DNA of 64,000 nt. Source: Burkholderia puraquae (lineage in GTDB: Bacteria; Pseudomonadota; Gammaproteobacteria; Burkholderiales; Burkholderiaceae). Each line of letters starts with the position of its first letter. Positions within the stretch are counted from its first letter, which is position 1. The notes below the pieces were generated by a model. The model did no database searches, was not told the origin of the DNA, and worked only from the letters and a program-made list of their open reading frames with translations. Position numbers and translations under genes: made by a program. Positions 8,257-16,478 of the stretch are shown in pieces. The DNA lies in the NCBI RefSeq assembly GCF_002099195.1, contig NZ_NBYX01000001.1:163828-227827 (forward strand), given 5' to 3'.

Positions 8257-9471
8257 ATGCAGACGAACCTGAAGATTGCGATCGTCGGCGCCGGGATCGG
8301 CGGCCTGACGCTCGCGCTCGCCTTGCGCGAGCACGGCATCGACGCGCAGCTCTACGAACAGACGGAGGTGTTGCGCGAAGTCGGCGCGGCCGTGGCGCTG
8401 TCGGCCAATGCGACGCGCTTCTACGAACGCATGGGATTGCGTGAGGCCTTCGACGCGGTGTGCGCGGACATCCCGGGGCTCGTCTATCGCGACGGCCGCA
8501 GCGGCGCGGTGATCGGCCATCATCGCGGCGCCCCGGACTATCGCCGGCAATTCGGCGGCGCATACTGGGGCGTGCATCGCGCGGACCTGCAGGCCGTGCT
8601 GTCGAAGACGGTCGGCCTCGAATGCATCCATTTCGGCCATCGGCTGACCGATCTCGCGCAGCACGCCGATCGCGTCACGCTGGCGTTCGACAACGGCGTG
8701 CGCGTCGACGCCGACCTCGTGATCGGCGCGGACGGTGCGCGCTCGATCACGCGGCGCTGGATGCTCGGCTACGACGATGCGCTGTATTCGGGCTGTTCGG
8801 GTTTTCGCGGCGTGGTGCCGGCCGCGCGGCTGAGCCTGTTGCACGATCCCGAAACGCTTCAGTACTGGATCGGGCCGCACGGGCACCTGCTGCACTATCC
8901 GATCGGCGACAACGGCGACCAGAATTTCCTGCTGGTCGAGCGTCATCCGTCACCGTGGCCGTCGCGCGACTGGGTGATGCCGTCGGAAGAGGGCGAGCAG
9001 CTGCGCGCATTCAGGGACTGGCATCCGGCGGTGGTGCAGATGATCACCGCCGTGCCGATCAGCCAGCGCTGGGGGCTGTTCCATCGGCCGCCGCTCGGCC
9101 GCTGGAGCCGCGGGCGCGTGACGCTGATCGGCGACGCCGCGCATGCGCTGGTGCCGCACCACGGGCAGGGCGCGAATCAGTCGATCGAGGATGCGGTGGT
9201 GCTGGCTGCGCAGCTCGCGCAGGCCGGGCCGGGCAACTGGCGCGAAGCGCAGGAAGCGTACGAGCGGCTGCGCCGCGGCCGCACGCGCAAGGTGCAGTAT
9301 GCGTCGATCTCCGTGGCCGATGTGCTGCACCTGCCTGACGGGCCGGCCGCGCAGGCACGCAATGCACGTCTTGCCGAGCGCGACAGCGTGCTGCATCACC
9401 TGGACTGGATTCACGATTTCGACGCGCTGGCCGGGGAGCCGAGCGAACGGCAGGGCGGCACGTGGCTTTGA
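8257..9471 (+). CDS. FAD-dependent monooxygenase (salicylate hydroxylase-like)
   Basis: 404 residues, starting at 8257 with a GGAGAC ribosome site. It has the three class A flavoprotein hydroxylase motifs: GAGIGG near residue 11 binding FAD, the GADGARS (DG) motif around residue 165, and GDAAHAL (GD motif) around residue 295. The overall pattern, including the PHHGQGANQSIEDA stretch, fits salicylate or 6-hydroxynicotinate-type hydroxylases, which use NAD(P)H and O2 to hydroxylate an aromatic ring. It stands alone without ring-cleavage genes nearby, so the pathway cannot be fixed. It is probably controlled by the divergent LysR gene. Confidence 0.92.
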   Translation: MQTNLKIAIVGAGIGGLTLALALREHGIDAQLYEQTEVLREVGAAVALSANATRFYERMGLREAFDAVCADIPGLVYRDGRSGAVIGHHRGAPDYRRQFGGAYWGVHRADLQAVLSKTVGLECIHFGHRLTDLAQHADRVTLAFDNGVRVDADLVIGADGARSITRRWMLGYDDALYSGCSGFRGVVPAARLSLLHDPETLQYWIGPHGHLLHYPIGDNGDQNFLLVERHPSPWPSRDWVMPSEEGEQLRAFRDWHPAVVQMITAVPISQRWGLFHRPPLGRWSRGRVTLIGDAAHALVPHHGQGANQSIEDAVVLAAQLAQAGPGNWREAQEAYERLRRGRTRKVQYASISVADVLHLPDGPAAQARNARLAERDSVLHHLDWIHDFDALAGEPSERQGGTWL

Positions 9472-9586
9472 GCCCGCCGCCTGAGCTGGCCGCTTGAGCC
9501 GGCCATCAGGCGCGCAGGGGATGGCGTGCGCAGGGCATGACACGGGTCGACGGCCTGCGACCTGCCGGTCAGCGGCCGACCTGACG

Positions 9587-9612
9587 AAAACGGGCGGGGC
9601 AACACCCGCCCG
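9587..9612 (-). terminator. Rho-independent terminator of esterase gene
   Basis: Read on the minus strand, an 8-bp stem (CGGGCGGG / CCCGCCCG) with a 6-base loop is followed by TTTTC, starting four bases past the esterase stop. It should terminate the OpgC-esterase transcript. Confidence 0.65.
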
Positions 9613-9615
9613 CCG

Positions 9616-10551
9616 TCACTTCACGCATTCGAGCGCGTACTTCAACCCCTGCCCGAGCAGCCCGCGCCATACGTCCCACGTATGTCCGCCATCGACGATG
9701 CGCAGTTCTGCCGGGTTCTGCGCCCGGCGCAGGTGCGTGTACAGCACGCTCGATTCGGCCTGGATGGTCAGGTCGTCGTCGCCGGCCGCGATGAACATCG
9801 GGATCCGCCAGCTGCGCGCGAAATAGCCGCGCATCAGTGCCGGGTAGTTGAGTTCGTGCCACACGCGCGGGTCGAACTGCCGGTCGCCGAACACGCCGAC
9901 GTAGCGCGCGGCGGAATTGAGCGGCGGCTCGTTCGCATAGATCGCGGGGCTCAGCAGCATCGCGCCGCAGAACAGGCCGGGTTCGAGCAGCGAGAAGCGC
10001 AGCGCGCCGAAGCCGCCCATCGACACGCCGCCGATCGCGCGGCCCGCGCGCTGGTTCGACACCGCGAAGTGCGCTTCGACTTCGGGCAGCAGGTCGTTGA
10101 GGAACGCGCTCTGCATCTTCTCCTTGCGGTCGACGTACCAGTCGGTGCCGCCCTGCGGCATCACGATCACGACAGGCGGGATCTCGCGATGCTCGATCAG
10201 CGTGTCGGCGGTGGCCTGCAGGCGGCCCTGCGTGACCCAGTCGTTCGCGTTGCCGGCATTGCCGTGCAGCAGGTACATCACCGGGTAGCGCGCGCCTTCC
10301 GGGTTGTAGCCGGGCGGCAGGTAGACCGTGTACGACCAGTCGCGCTTCAGCGACGCCGACCGGAACGTGCGCAGCACGACGCTGCTGCCCGGATTGAGCG
10401 CAGGTTCCTGGGCGGCCGACGGGGTCGTCGCGGTCTGGGCGGCCGGCGGCGGTGGCGCGGGCGATACCGCCGGTGCGGGCGGCGTGGCGCGGGCGGTGGC
10501 GATGGAGCCGGCGATCAGGGCGATGGCGAACGGAAGGGCGAGTCGGCGCAT
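9616..10551 (-). CDS. Secreted alpha/beta-hydrolase (esterase D/Fes-like)
   Basis: 311 residues with a Sec signal peptide (hydrophobic ALPFAIALIAGSIATARA) and a Pro/Ala-rich linker to about residue 55. The catalytic domain shows the serine-esterase pattern: PVMYLLHGN oxyanion strand, GVSMGG nucleophile elbow, an Asp in AGDDDLT, and the His in GGHTWDVW. This matches the putative-esterase family that includes feruloyl/S-formylglutathione-type and mycolyl esterases. It lies 61 bases downstream of an OpgC-like acyltransferase on the same strand, suggesting a shared role in adding and removing acyl groups on an envelope glycan; this link is inferred. Confidence 0.9.
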   Translation of the reverse strand: MRRLALPFAIALIAGSIATARATPPAPAVSPAPPPPAAQTATTPSAAQEPALNPGSSVVLRTFRSASLKRDWSYTVYLPPGYNPEGARYPVMYLLHGNAGNANDWVTQGRLQATADTLIEHREIPPVVIVMPQGGTDWYVDRKEKMQSAFLNDLLPEVEAHFAVSNQRAGRAIGGVSMGGFGALRFSLLEPGLFCGAMLLSPAIYANEPPLNSAARYVGVFGDRQFDPRVWHELNYPALMRGYFARSWRIPMFIAAGDDDLTIQAESSVLYTHLRRAQNPAELRIVDGGHTWDVWRGLLGQGLKYALECVK

Positions 10552-10612
10552 GTCGAATCGTTTCAGGAGAGGCGCCGGCTATCGTAGCAGCGGCGCATGA
10601 CGGCGCGGCGCG

Positions 10613-11710
10613 TCATCGCCGCGAACGGAACGGCAGCCGCGCGACGAGCGGCCCGTAGAGTTTCGCGACGAGATACAGCAGGCCCATCGCGACGACGTCG
10701 GCGGTCAGGCCGAGCTTCACGTCGAGATAGCCTTCGGTCGCCTGGTAAAGCAGCGAATCGACCGCGAGCGAGATGCCGGTGCCCGCGACGAAGCACAGTA
10801 GCCCCTGCCGGCCGATCGTGCCGATCCACGGCATCGCGTGCGCGACCTTCTTCATCCAGCCGAGGTGGACGAGCTTGGCCGCGAGCCATGCGATCGCGAG
10901 GAAGTTCGCAAGCCGCAGCGCGCCGAGGTTCTGCTTGATCGACGGATCGGTCGGGAACGGCTCGATGCGCAGCCGGTAGTACGCGCCGGCCGCGACGACT
11001 GCGAGCGAGACGGCCGTCAGCAGCCAGCCCTGCGGCTTGGGCGCGAGCGTCTGGTAGACGGGCTGGCAGCGCGCGATCACGCCGAGCACGAACAGGAACT
11101 GCCATGCGAACGGATTGAAGTCCCACGGCGCACCTTCGACGGTCGGCAAAAAGTGCGCGACGTGCGGCGACGCGTACCACAGCGACCCGCTGAACGCGAG
11201 CAGCAGCCACGGCTGCGTGCGCGCGAGCGGCAGCGTGAGCGGGACGAGCAGCGCGAAGAACGCATACATCGGCAGCACCGACGCGAGGTACGGCTGGCGG
11301 CGGAACAGCAGGATGTCGCGCAGCGCGGCGAGCGGCTTGTGGAGCAGGCCGTCGAGGTCGTTGGTCGGCATGTTCGGGCCGTCGATCGCGAACGCGTTCA
11401 GCGCAGCCGTGATCAGCAGCATCAGGCCGGCCGTCACGAGGAATGCGCGGTAGATCTCGAACGCGCGCCGGATGAAGCGCTGGCGCGCGGCGGCTTCGTC
11501 GTGCCGCTCGGCGAGCGAGTTGTAGGCGATCGCGGTGGCGAAGCCGCCGAGGAACACGAAGACCTCGGCCGCGTCGCACAGCGCGTACGCATGCAGCGTC
11601 ACGCGCGACAGGATGCTGCCGCCGATGTGGTCGACGACGATGACGAGCAGCACGAGGCCGCGGAAGAAATCAAGCTCGGCGTAGCGGCCGGCCCGGGCCG
11701 GTGCGGTCAT
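10613..11710 (-). CDS. opgC: OpgC-type membrane acyltransferase
   Basis: 365 residues from the start at 11710, preceded by GGGAGG. The N-terminus (RYAELDFFRGLVLLVIVVDHIGG) and the repeated long hydrophobic helices (about ten) match the OpgC family, which in enterobacteria succinylates osmoregulated periplasmic glucans from the cytoplasmic side of the inner membrane. The glucan synthase genes opgGH are not adjacent, so the substrate in this organism is uncertain. A secreted esterase follows on the same strand. Confidence 0.85.
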   Translation of the reverse strand: MTAPARAGRYAELDFFRGLVLLVIVVDHIGGSILSRVTLHAYALCDAAEVFVFLGGFATAIAYNSLAERHDEAAARQRFIRRAFEIYRAFLVTAGLMLLITAALNAFAIDGPNMPTNDLDGLLHKPLAALRDILLFRRQPYLASVLPMYAFFALLVPLTLPLARTQPWLLLAFSGSLWYASPHVAHFLPTVEGAPWDFNPFAWQFLFVLGVIARCQPVYQTLAPKPQGWLLTAVSLAVVAAGAYYRLRIEPFPTDPSIKQNLGALRLANFLAIAWLAAKLVHLGWMKKVAHAMPWIGTIGRQGLLCFVAGTGISLAVDSLLYQATEGYLDVKLGLTADVVAMGLLYLVAKLYGPLVARLPFRSRR

Positions 11711-12091
11711 CGGACCGCCTCCCGGCGCGGGCCGCGTGCGCGGCCGGCACGCGCCGCGCATGAATCGGGGTGAAGCATGACTTCGTGAAGAAATGACGAA
11801 CGGATGCGCATTGTGCCACCGATGCGGTGCATGCCGGGTTTACTCGGATGGCGGGCGCGCATGCCGCTGCCGATAAGCCGGGTCAGGCGGTCTGCGCAAC
11901 GGGGCAGTTGGACGAGCGCAACGTTTTGTGCAGGGTTCAACGACCCCGATGGACGGACGGTTTGCGACGTGACACCATTTTGTCCTCACGCGGCCGCACA
12001 CCGCGTCGTCCGCCCTGCGGGCCACACATACAACAGACCAGACATTCGCCGGGTGCTCGACCTGCCCGGCCCCCGGCTCCGGAGATCCGTC
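11711..12091. other. Intergenic region between opgC-like gene and second porin
   Basis: About 380 bases between divergent genes. No convincing short gene was seen. The porin ribosome site (GGAGAT) is at 12081-12086 and a leader of uncertain length precedes it. Promoters for both directions must lie here, but none matches a consensus well. Confidence 0.45.
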
Positions 12092-13246
12092 ATGAAGAAG
12101 CACGTCATTTTTGCCGCCGCGCTGGCCGCTTTCGCCGCGCCGGTCTTCGCCCAGAACAGCGTGACGCTGTACGGTGTGATCGATGAAGGCTTCAATTACA
12201 CGAACAACGTGAACGTCAATGGGGTCGGAAAGTCGAATTACCAGCTCGCGAGCGGCTATGCGCAGGGCAGCCGCTGGGGCCTGAAGGGCAGCGAGGATCT
12301 CGGCGGCGGGCTGAAGGCGATCTTCACGCTGGAAAACGGTTTTGACGTGAACAACGGCCGGCTCGGCCAGGGCGGCCGCATGTTCGGCCGCCAGGCGTTC
12401 GTCGGGCTGAGCGCGCCGCGCTTTGGCACGCTGACCTTCGGCCGCCAGTACGATTCCGTCGTCGACTATCTCGCGCCGCTCACGGCCAACGGCAACTGGG
12501 GCGGCACGCTGTTCTCGCATCCGTTCGACAACGACAACACGGACAACTCGTTCCGCGTCAACAACACGGTCAAGTATGCGAGCGCCGACTGGAACGGCCT
12601 GACGTTCGGCGGCACGTACAGCTTCAGCAACAGCACCGGCTTCTCGAACAACCGTCAGTACAGCCTCGGCGCGCAGTACTCGCTGGCCGGGCTGCAGGTT
12701 GCGGCGGCGTACCTGCAGGCGAACAACCCGGGCGTCGGCAGCGCAGGCGCGATCTCGGCCGACGATGCGAACTTCGTCGCCGACCGCCTGCGGATCTTCG
12801 GCGGCGGCGTCAACTACACGTTCGGCCCGGCCACGGTCGGCTTCGTCTACACGAAGACCGACGTGAAGAACCCGGTGTCGACCGTCTACCTGCCGGCTTC
12901 GACGTTCGCCGGTCTCGGGCTGACCGCGACGAAGTTCCAGAACTTCGAGATCAACGGCAAGTACCAGCTCACGCCCGATTTCTATCTCGGCGCGCAATAC
13001 GTGTACACGGACGGCAAGTTCGATGCCGCGGCCGGGTCGTTCAAGCCGAAATACCACACGGTCGGCCTGATGGCCGACTACAGCCTGTCGAAGCGCACCG
13101 ACGTCTACCTGCAGGGCGCATGGCAGAAGGTGGCCGGCGACAAGACCGGTACGGCGGCTGACGGCGGCTACGTGGTCGGCACGGACGGCCCGTCGGCGTC
13201 GTCGAACCAGTTCGCGGTGCGTGCCGCGATCCGCCACAAGTTCTGA
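12092..13246 (+). CDS. Gram-negative porin (OmpC/Porin_4 family)
   Basis: 384 residues. The start at 12092 gives a signal peptide (MKKHVIFAAALAAFAAPVFA, then QNSVTLYG) and follows GGAGATCCGTC. The mature chain repeats the porin hallmarks seen in the gene at 2161: SVTLYGVIDEGF, GSEDLGGGLKAIFTLENGFDV, RQAFVGLSAPRFGTLTFGRQYD, and a C-terminal RHKF ending in Phe. It forms an outer-membrane trimeric channel. The loops differ from the first porin, so pore properties may differ. A GC-rich hairpin follows the stop. Confidence 0.95.
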   Translation: MKKHVIFAAALAAFAAPVFAQNSVTLYGVIDEGFNYTNNVNVNGVGKSNYQLASGYAQGSRWGLKGSEDLGGGLKAIFTLENGFDVNNGRLGQGGRMFGRQAFVGLSAPRFGTLTFGRQYDSVVDYLAPLTANGNWGGTLFSHPFDNDNTDNSFRVNNTVKYASADWNGLTFGGTYSFSNSTGFSNNRQYSLGAQYSLAGLQVAAAYLQANNPGVGSAGAISADDANFVADRLRIFGGGVNYTFGPATVGFVYTKTDVKNPVSTVYLPASTFAGLGLTATKFQNFEINGKYQLTPDFYLGAQYVYTDGKFDAAAGSFKPKYHTVGLMADYSLSKRTDVYLQGAWQKVAGDKTGTAADGGYVVGTDGPSASSNQFAVRAAIRHKF

Positions 13247-13252
13247 TCGGGC

Positions 13253-13279
13253 GGCGCCGGGGCCGAGTGCTCCGGCGCC
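13253..13279. terminator. GC-rich hairpin after second porin
   Basis: GGCGCCGG and CCGGCGCC form an exact 8-bp stem with an 11-base loop, 6 bases after the porin stop and just before the end of the convergent LysR gene. No U-tract follows, so its termination strength is uncertain. Confidence 0.4.
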
Positions 13280-13284
13280 TGCCG

Positions 13285-14196
13285 TCACTCCCCCCGGGGC
13301 GTGGCGCCGAGCGTGTCCGCGAGCCAGTCGACGAAGATCCGCACGCGCGGCGCGAGATGCCGGCCGGTCGGAAATACCACCAACACGGGCAGCGGCTCGG
13401 CATTCCATTCCGGCAGCACCTCGACCAGCGAGCCGTCGGCGAGCAGCGGCCCGAGCCCTTCGCGCGGTGCCTGGATCAGCCCGAGGCCCGCAAGACAGCA
13501 CGCGAGATACGCCTGTGAGCTGTTGACCGACACGACGCTGCGCATCTTGACCGCGTGCAGTTCGCCCGAATCCATGTCCGCATATTCCCAGTCCAGCTCG
13601 CGGCCCGTGCGGCTCGAGAAATAGCCGACCGCGACGTGGTCCGGCAGCTCGTCCGGCGAGCGCGGCGTGCCGTGCCGCTCGAGATACGCGGGCGCCGCGC
13701 AGTTGATCTGCGCCAGTTCGCCGATGCGCCGCGCGACGAGCGACGTGTCGGACATCGCGCCCACCCGCACCGCGCAGTCGATGCCGTCGGCAACGAGATC
13801 GACGAAGCGGTCGGTCGTGCCGATCACGACGCGCAGGTCGGGGTAGCGCGCGTGGAAACCCGGTAGCGCCGGAATCACCTGGTTCAGCGCGAAGCGCTCG
13901 GGCAGGTCGACGCGGATCGCGCCGCGCGGCGTCGTGCCGGCGTCCTCGAACAGCGTTTCCGCATCGTCCAGATCGGCCAGCAACCGCACGCAGCGCTCGT
14001 AATAGGTCGCGCCTTCGGCCGTCAGCGCGACGCGCCGCGTCGTGCGCTGCAGCAGGCGGATCTTCAGGTGCTTTTCCAGATACTGGACGGCGTTGCTGAC
14101 CGTCGGGCGCGGCAGTTGCAGCTGCTCGGCTGCTTTCGTGAAGCTGCCGAGATGGGCGACGCGCGCGAAGATGCGCATTGCTTGCAGATGATCCAT
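13285..14196 (-). CDS. LysR-family regulator
   Basis: 303 residues with a standard N-terminal winged helix-turn-helix (MRIFARVAHLGSFTKAAEQLQLPRPTVSNAVQYLEKHLKIRLLQRTTRR) and the effector domain of the DsdC/PgrR-like branch (FHARYPDLRVVI..., VADGIDCAVRVG). It is divergent from an aldo-keto reductase gene with 139 bases between the starts, and probably regulates it. Effector unknown. Confidence 0.93.
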   Translation of the reverse strand: MDHLQAMRIFARVAHLGSFTKAAEQLQLPRPTVSNAVQYLEKHLKIRLLQRTTRRVALTAEGATYYERCVRLLADLDDAETLFEDAGTTPRGAIRVDLPERFALNQVIPALPGFHARYPDLRVVIGTTDRFVDLVADGIDCAVRVGAMSDTSLVARRIGELAQINCAAPAYLERHGTPRSPDELPDHVAVGYFSSRTGRELDWEYADMDSGELHAVKMRSVVSVNSSQAYLACCLAGLGLIQAPREGLGPLLADGSLVEVLPEWNAEPLPVLVVFPTGRHLAPRVRIFVDWLADTLGATPRGE

Positions 14197-14335
14197 GCGG
14201 GGCGAGGGCGTGGGTGGAGGGGAGCAGGCTCCATTGTTAATCAGCGTCGAATGGTTTGGTTGAGTGTTTCGCGTTTATCGCGCGTCGCGATGCGTCCAGA
14301 ATCCGCCTGTTCATTCATCACTCAAGGAAACTGGC

Positions 14336-15352
14336 ATGGATACGCGTGAACTGGGCCGTACGGGCCCGCGGGTGTCGGCACTCGCGCTCGGCTGCATGGG
14401 GATGTCGGACTTCTACGGGCCGGCCGACCGCGATGAAAGCATCGCGACCTTGCACGCCGCCCTCGACAACGGCATCACGATGCTCGACACCGGCGATTTC
14501 TACGGCATGGGCGACAACGAGATGCTGATCCGCGAAGCGCTGCGGGGCCGGGCACGCGACCAGGTGCTGATCAGCGTGAAATTCGGCGCGCTGCGCGATC
14601 CGGCCGGCGGGTTTGCCGGCTACGACGCGCGGCCGGTGGCGATCCGCAACTTCGTCGCGTACTCGCTGAAACGGCTCGGCACCGACTATATCGACATCTA
14701 CCGGCCGGCGCGCGTCGATCCGGCGGTGCCGATCGAGGAGACGATCGGCGCGATCGCCGATCTCGTGAAGGCCGGGTACGTGCGCCATATCGGCCTGTCG
14801 GAAGCTGGCGTCGACACGATCCGCCGCGCGGCCGCGGTCGCACCGATCTCCGACCTGCAGATCGAATATTCGCTGCTGTCGCGCGGCATCGAGGCCGGGA
14901 TCCTGCCTGCGTGCCGCGAACTCGGGATCGGCGTGACGGCCTACGGCGTGCTGTCGCGCGGGCTGCTTGGCGGGGGCTGGAGCACGGCGCGGCAGGGCGA
15001 GCGCGATTTTCGCGCGGCGAGCCCGCGCTTCCAGGGCGAGAACCTCGCGCACAACCTCGCACTCGTCGACGCGCTGCGCGCCATTGCCGACGAGAAGGGC
15101 AGCAATCCGGCGCAGGTCGCGATCGCATGGGTGCTGTCGCGCGGCGGCGATATCGTGCCGCTGATCGGCGCGCGCAAGCGCACGCAGCTTCACGACGCGT
15201 TGCAAGCCGCTAAAATGCAACTAACGGTCAATGATATCGCTCGCATCGAAGCGGCGGTTCCCGCCGGGGCGGCTGCCGGTGAGCGTTATCCGGCCGCACA
15301 GATGGTGCACCTCGACAGCGAGCAGGGGCGGGGGGCATCTCACGGGGACTGA
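14336..15352 (+). CDS. Aldo/keto reductase
   Basis: 338 residues; the start at 14336 has an AAGGAA ribosome site and begins MDTRELGRTGPRVSALALGCMGMSDFYG, the usual AKR opening. The (beta/alpha)8 fold motifs are present: LDTGDFYG with the Asp and catalytic Tyr, VLISVKFG with the Lys, and the C-terminal ALAWVLSRG-like cofactor segment (AIAWVLSRGGDIVPLIGARKRTQL) for NADPH. The position normally holding the tetrad His (YxQH/RVD) reads YRPARVD, so that His is missing; this variant occurs in part of the family. Substrate unknown. Probably regulated by the divergent LysR protein. Confidence 0.92.
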   Translation: MDTRELGRTGPRVSALALGCMGMSDFYGPADRDESIATLHAALDNGITMLDTGDFYGMGDNEMLIREALRGRARDQVLISVKFGALRDPAGGFAGYDARPVAIRNFVAYSLKRLGTDYIDIYRPARVDPAVPIEETIGAIADLVKAGYVRHIGLSEAGVDTIRRAAAVAPISDLQIEYSLLSRGIEAGILPACRELGIGVTAYGVLSRGLLGGGWSTARQGERDFRAASPRFQGENLAHNLALVDALRAIADEKGSNPAQVAIAWVLSRGGDIVPLIGARKRTQLHDALQAAKMQLTVNDIARIEAAVPAGAAAGERYPAAQMVHLDSEQGRGASHGD

Positions 15353-15632
15353 TCGGTGGATCGGTGTTTGTTCCGGAAGGGGCCCTGTATTCGGCTCGGA
15401 TTCGGGTGCCGGGGCGGGATTCGGCAACACGGATGGCGGTGCGTGGTCCGGCCCCGTCAACCTTGACGCCGGCGGCGCGTTTTTCGCCGGCCCGCGGCGC
15501 GCCTGCACATCGGCAAAATCGCACCGCCAGCTCCGCCCGGCAAGCCCTAGCCAGCCTCAGGCAAAGCCAGATGGCGGGCGGCGCGATCGGGGTTCACCAT
15601 CGGCGCTTACTCAACCGGACGGAATGCCTTCC

Positions 15633-16373
15633 ATGCACATTCACACGCTGACGATCATCGCGGTGGTTTTTCTGCTGGCCGGCGCGGTCAAGGGCATGAT
15701 CGGACTCGGGCTGCCGACGATCGCGATGGGGCTGCTGACGCTCGCGATGCCGCCGTCGGCCGCCGCAAGCCTGTTGCTCGTGCCGTCATTCATCACCAAT
15801 GTGTGGCAGTTGTGGCTCGGCCCGTCGTTCGGGCCGCTGCTGCGCCGGCTGTGGCCGCTGCTCGCCGGCCTGACGATCGGCACGCTGACGGGCGGGCTGC
15901 CCACGCTCGCGGCCGGCAGCACCTGGACGCATGCGGCGCTCGGCGTGGTGCTGATTCTCTACGGGCTGTGGGGGCTGGCCGCCGCGCGGCTGCCGGCGCC
16001 GGGCCGCCATGAAAAGTGGCTGTCGGCCGTGGTCGGCTACCTGACGGGGGTCGTGACGGCCGCGACCGGCGTGTTCGTCGTGCCGGCCGTGCCGTACCTG
16101 CAGGCGCTGCGGCTGTCGAAAGACGACCTGATCCAGGCGCTCGGGCTGTCGTTCACCGCATCGACGATCGTGCTCGGCATGCAGTTGCGCGTGACGGGTG
16201 CGCTGGAGACGGTCGATCTCGGCGTGTCGGCGCTCGCGCTCGTGCCGGCGCTGGCGGGCATGGCCGGTGGCCAATATGCGCGGCGCGTGATGAGCGAGAA
16301 GGCGTTCAAGCGCTGCTTCTTCGTCGGGCTGATCGCACTTGGCGCGTATATGGCAGCTTCGGGGTGGCTGTGA
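15633..16373 (+). CDS. TauE/SafE-family membrane exporter
   Basis: 246 residues, nearly all hydrophobic, with about eight predicted membrane helices and the TauE/SafE features: an N-terminal AGAVKGMIGLGLPTIAMGLL helix-loop and a repeat of the same pattern midway (GYLTGVVTAATGVFVVPAVPYLQ). These proteins are thought to move sulfite, sulfoacetate or related organic anions across the inner membrane. The ATG at 15633 follows a GACGGA; another Met at 15624 is also possible. Located after the aldo-keto reductase on the same strand with 280 bases between, so cotranscription is uncertain. Confidence 0.88.
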   Translation: MHIHTLTIIAVVFLLAGAVKGMIGLGLPTIAMGLLTLAMPPSAAASLLLVPSFITNVWQLWLGPSFGPLLRRLWPLLAGLTIGTLTGGLPTLAAGSTWTHAALGVVLILYGLWGLAAARLPAPGRHEKWLSAVVGYLTGVVTAATGVFVVPAVPYLQALRLSKDDLIQALGLSFTASTIVLGMQLRVTGALETVDLGVSALALVPALAGMAGGQYARRVMSEKAFKRCFFVGLIALGAYMAASGWL

Positions 16374-16415
16374 GCGGGTATCGCCGACGGGCGTGATGCC
16401 CGCTGTCCGTGACGA

Positions 16416-16451
16416 TCCCGAAGCCGGTTTCAACGGCAATCGGTTTCGGGA
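16416..16451. terminator. Imperfect hairpin between convergent genes
   Basis: TCCCGAAGCCG (16416-16426) pairs with CGGTTTCGGGA (16441-16451) over 11 positions with one G-T-type mismatch and a 14-base loop. It lies between the TauE-like gene and the convergent lipoprotein gene and probably acts as a shared terminator; no long U-tract. Confidence 0.45.
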
Positions 16452-16478
16452 GCGTTCACCGGACGCGGGTCACACCGT

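Noticed and set aside
11840..13501. Minus-strand frame of about 550 codons opposite the second porin
   Set aside because: The porin has a signal peptide, beta-strand pattern and C-terminal Phe; the antisense frame has none of these.
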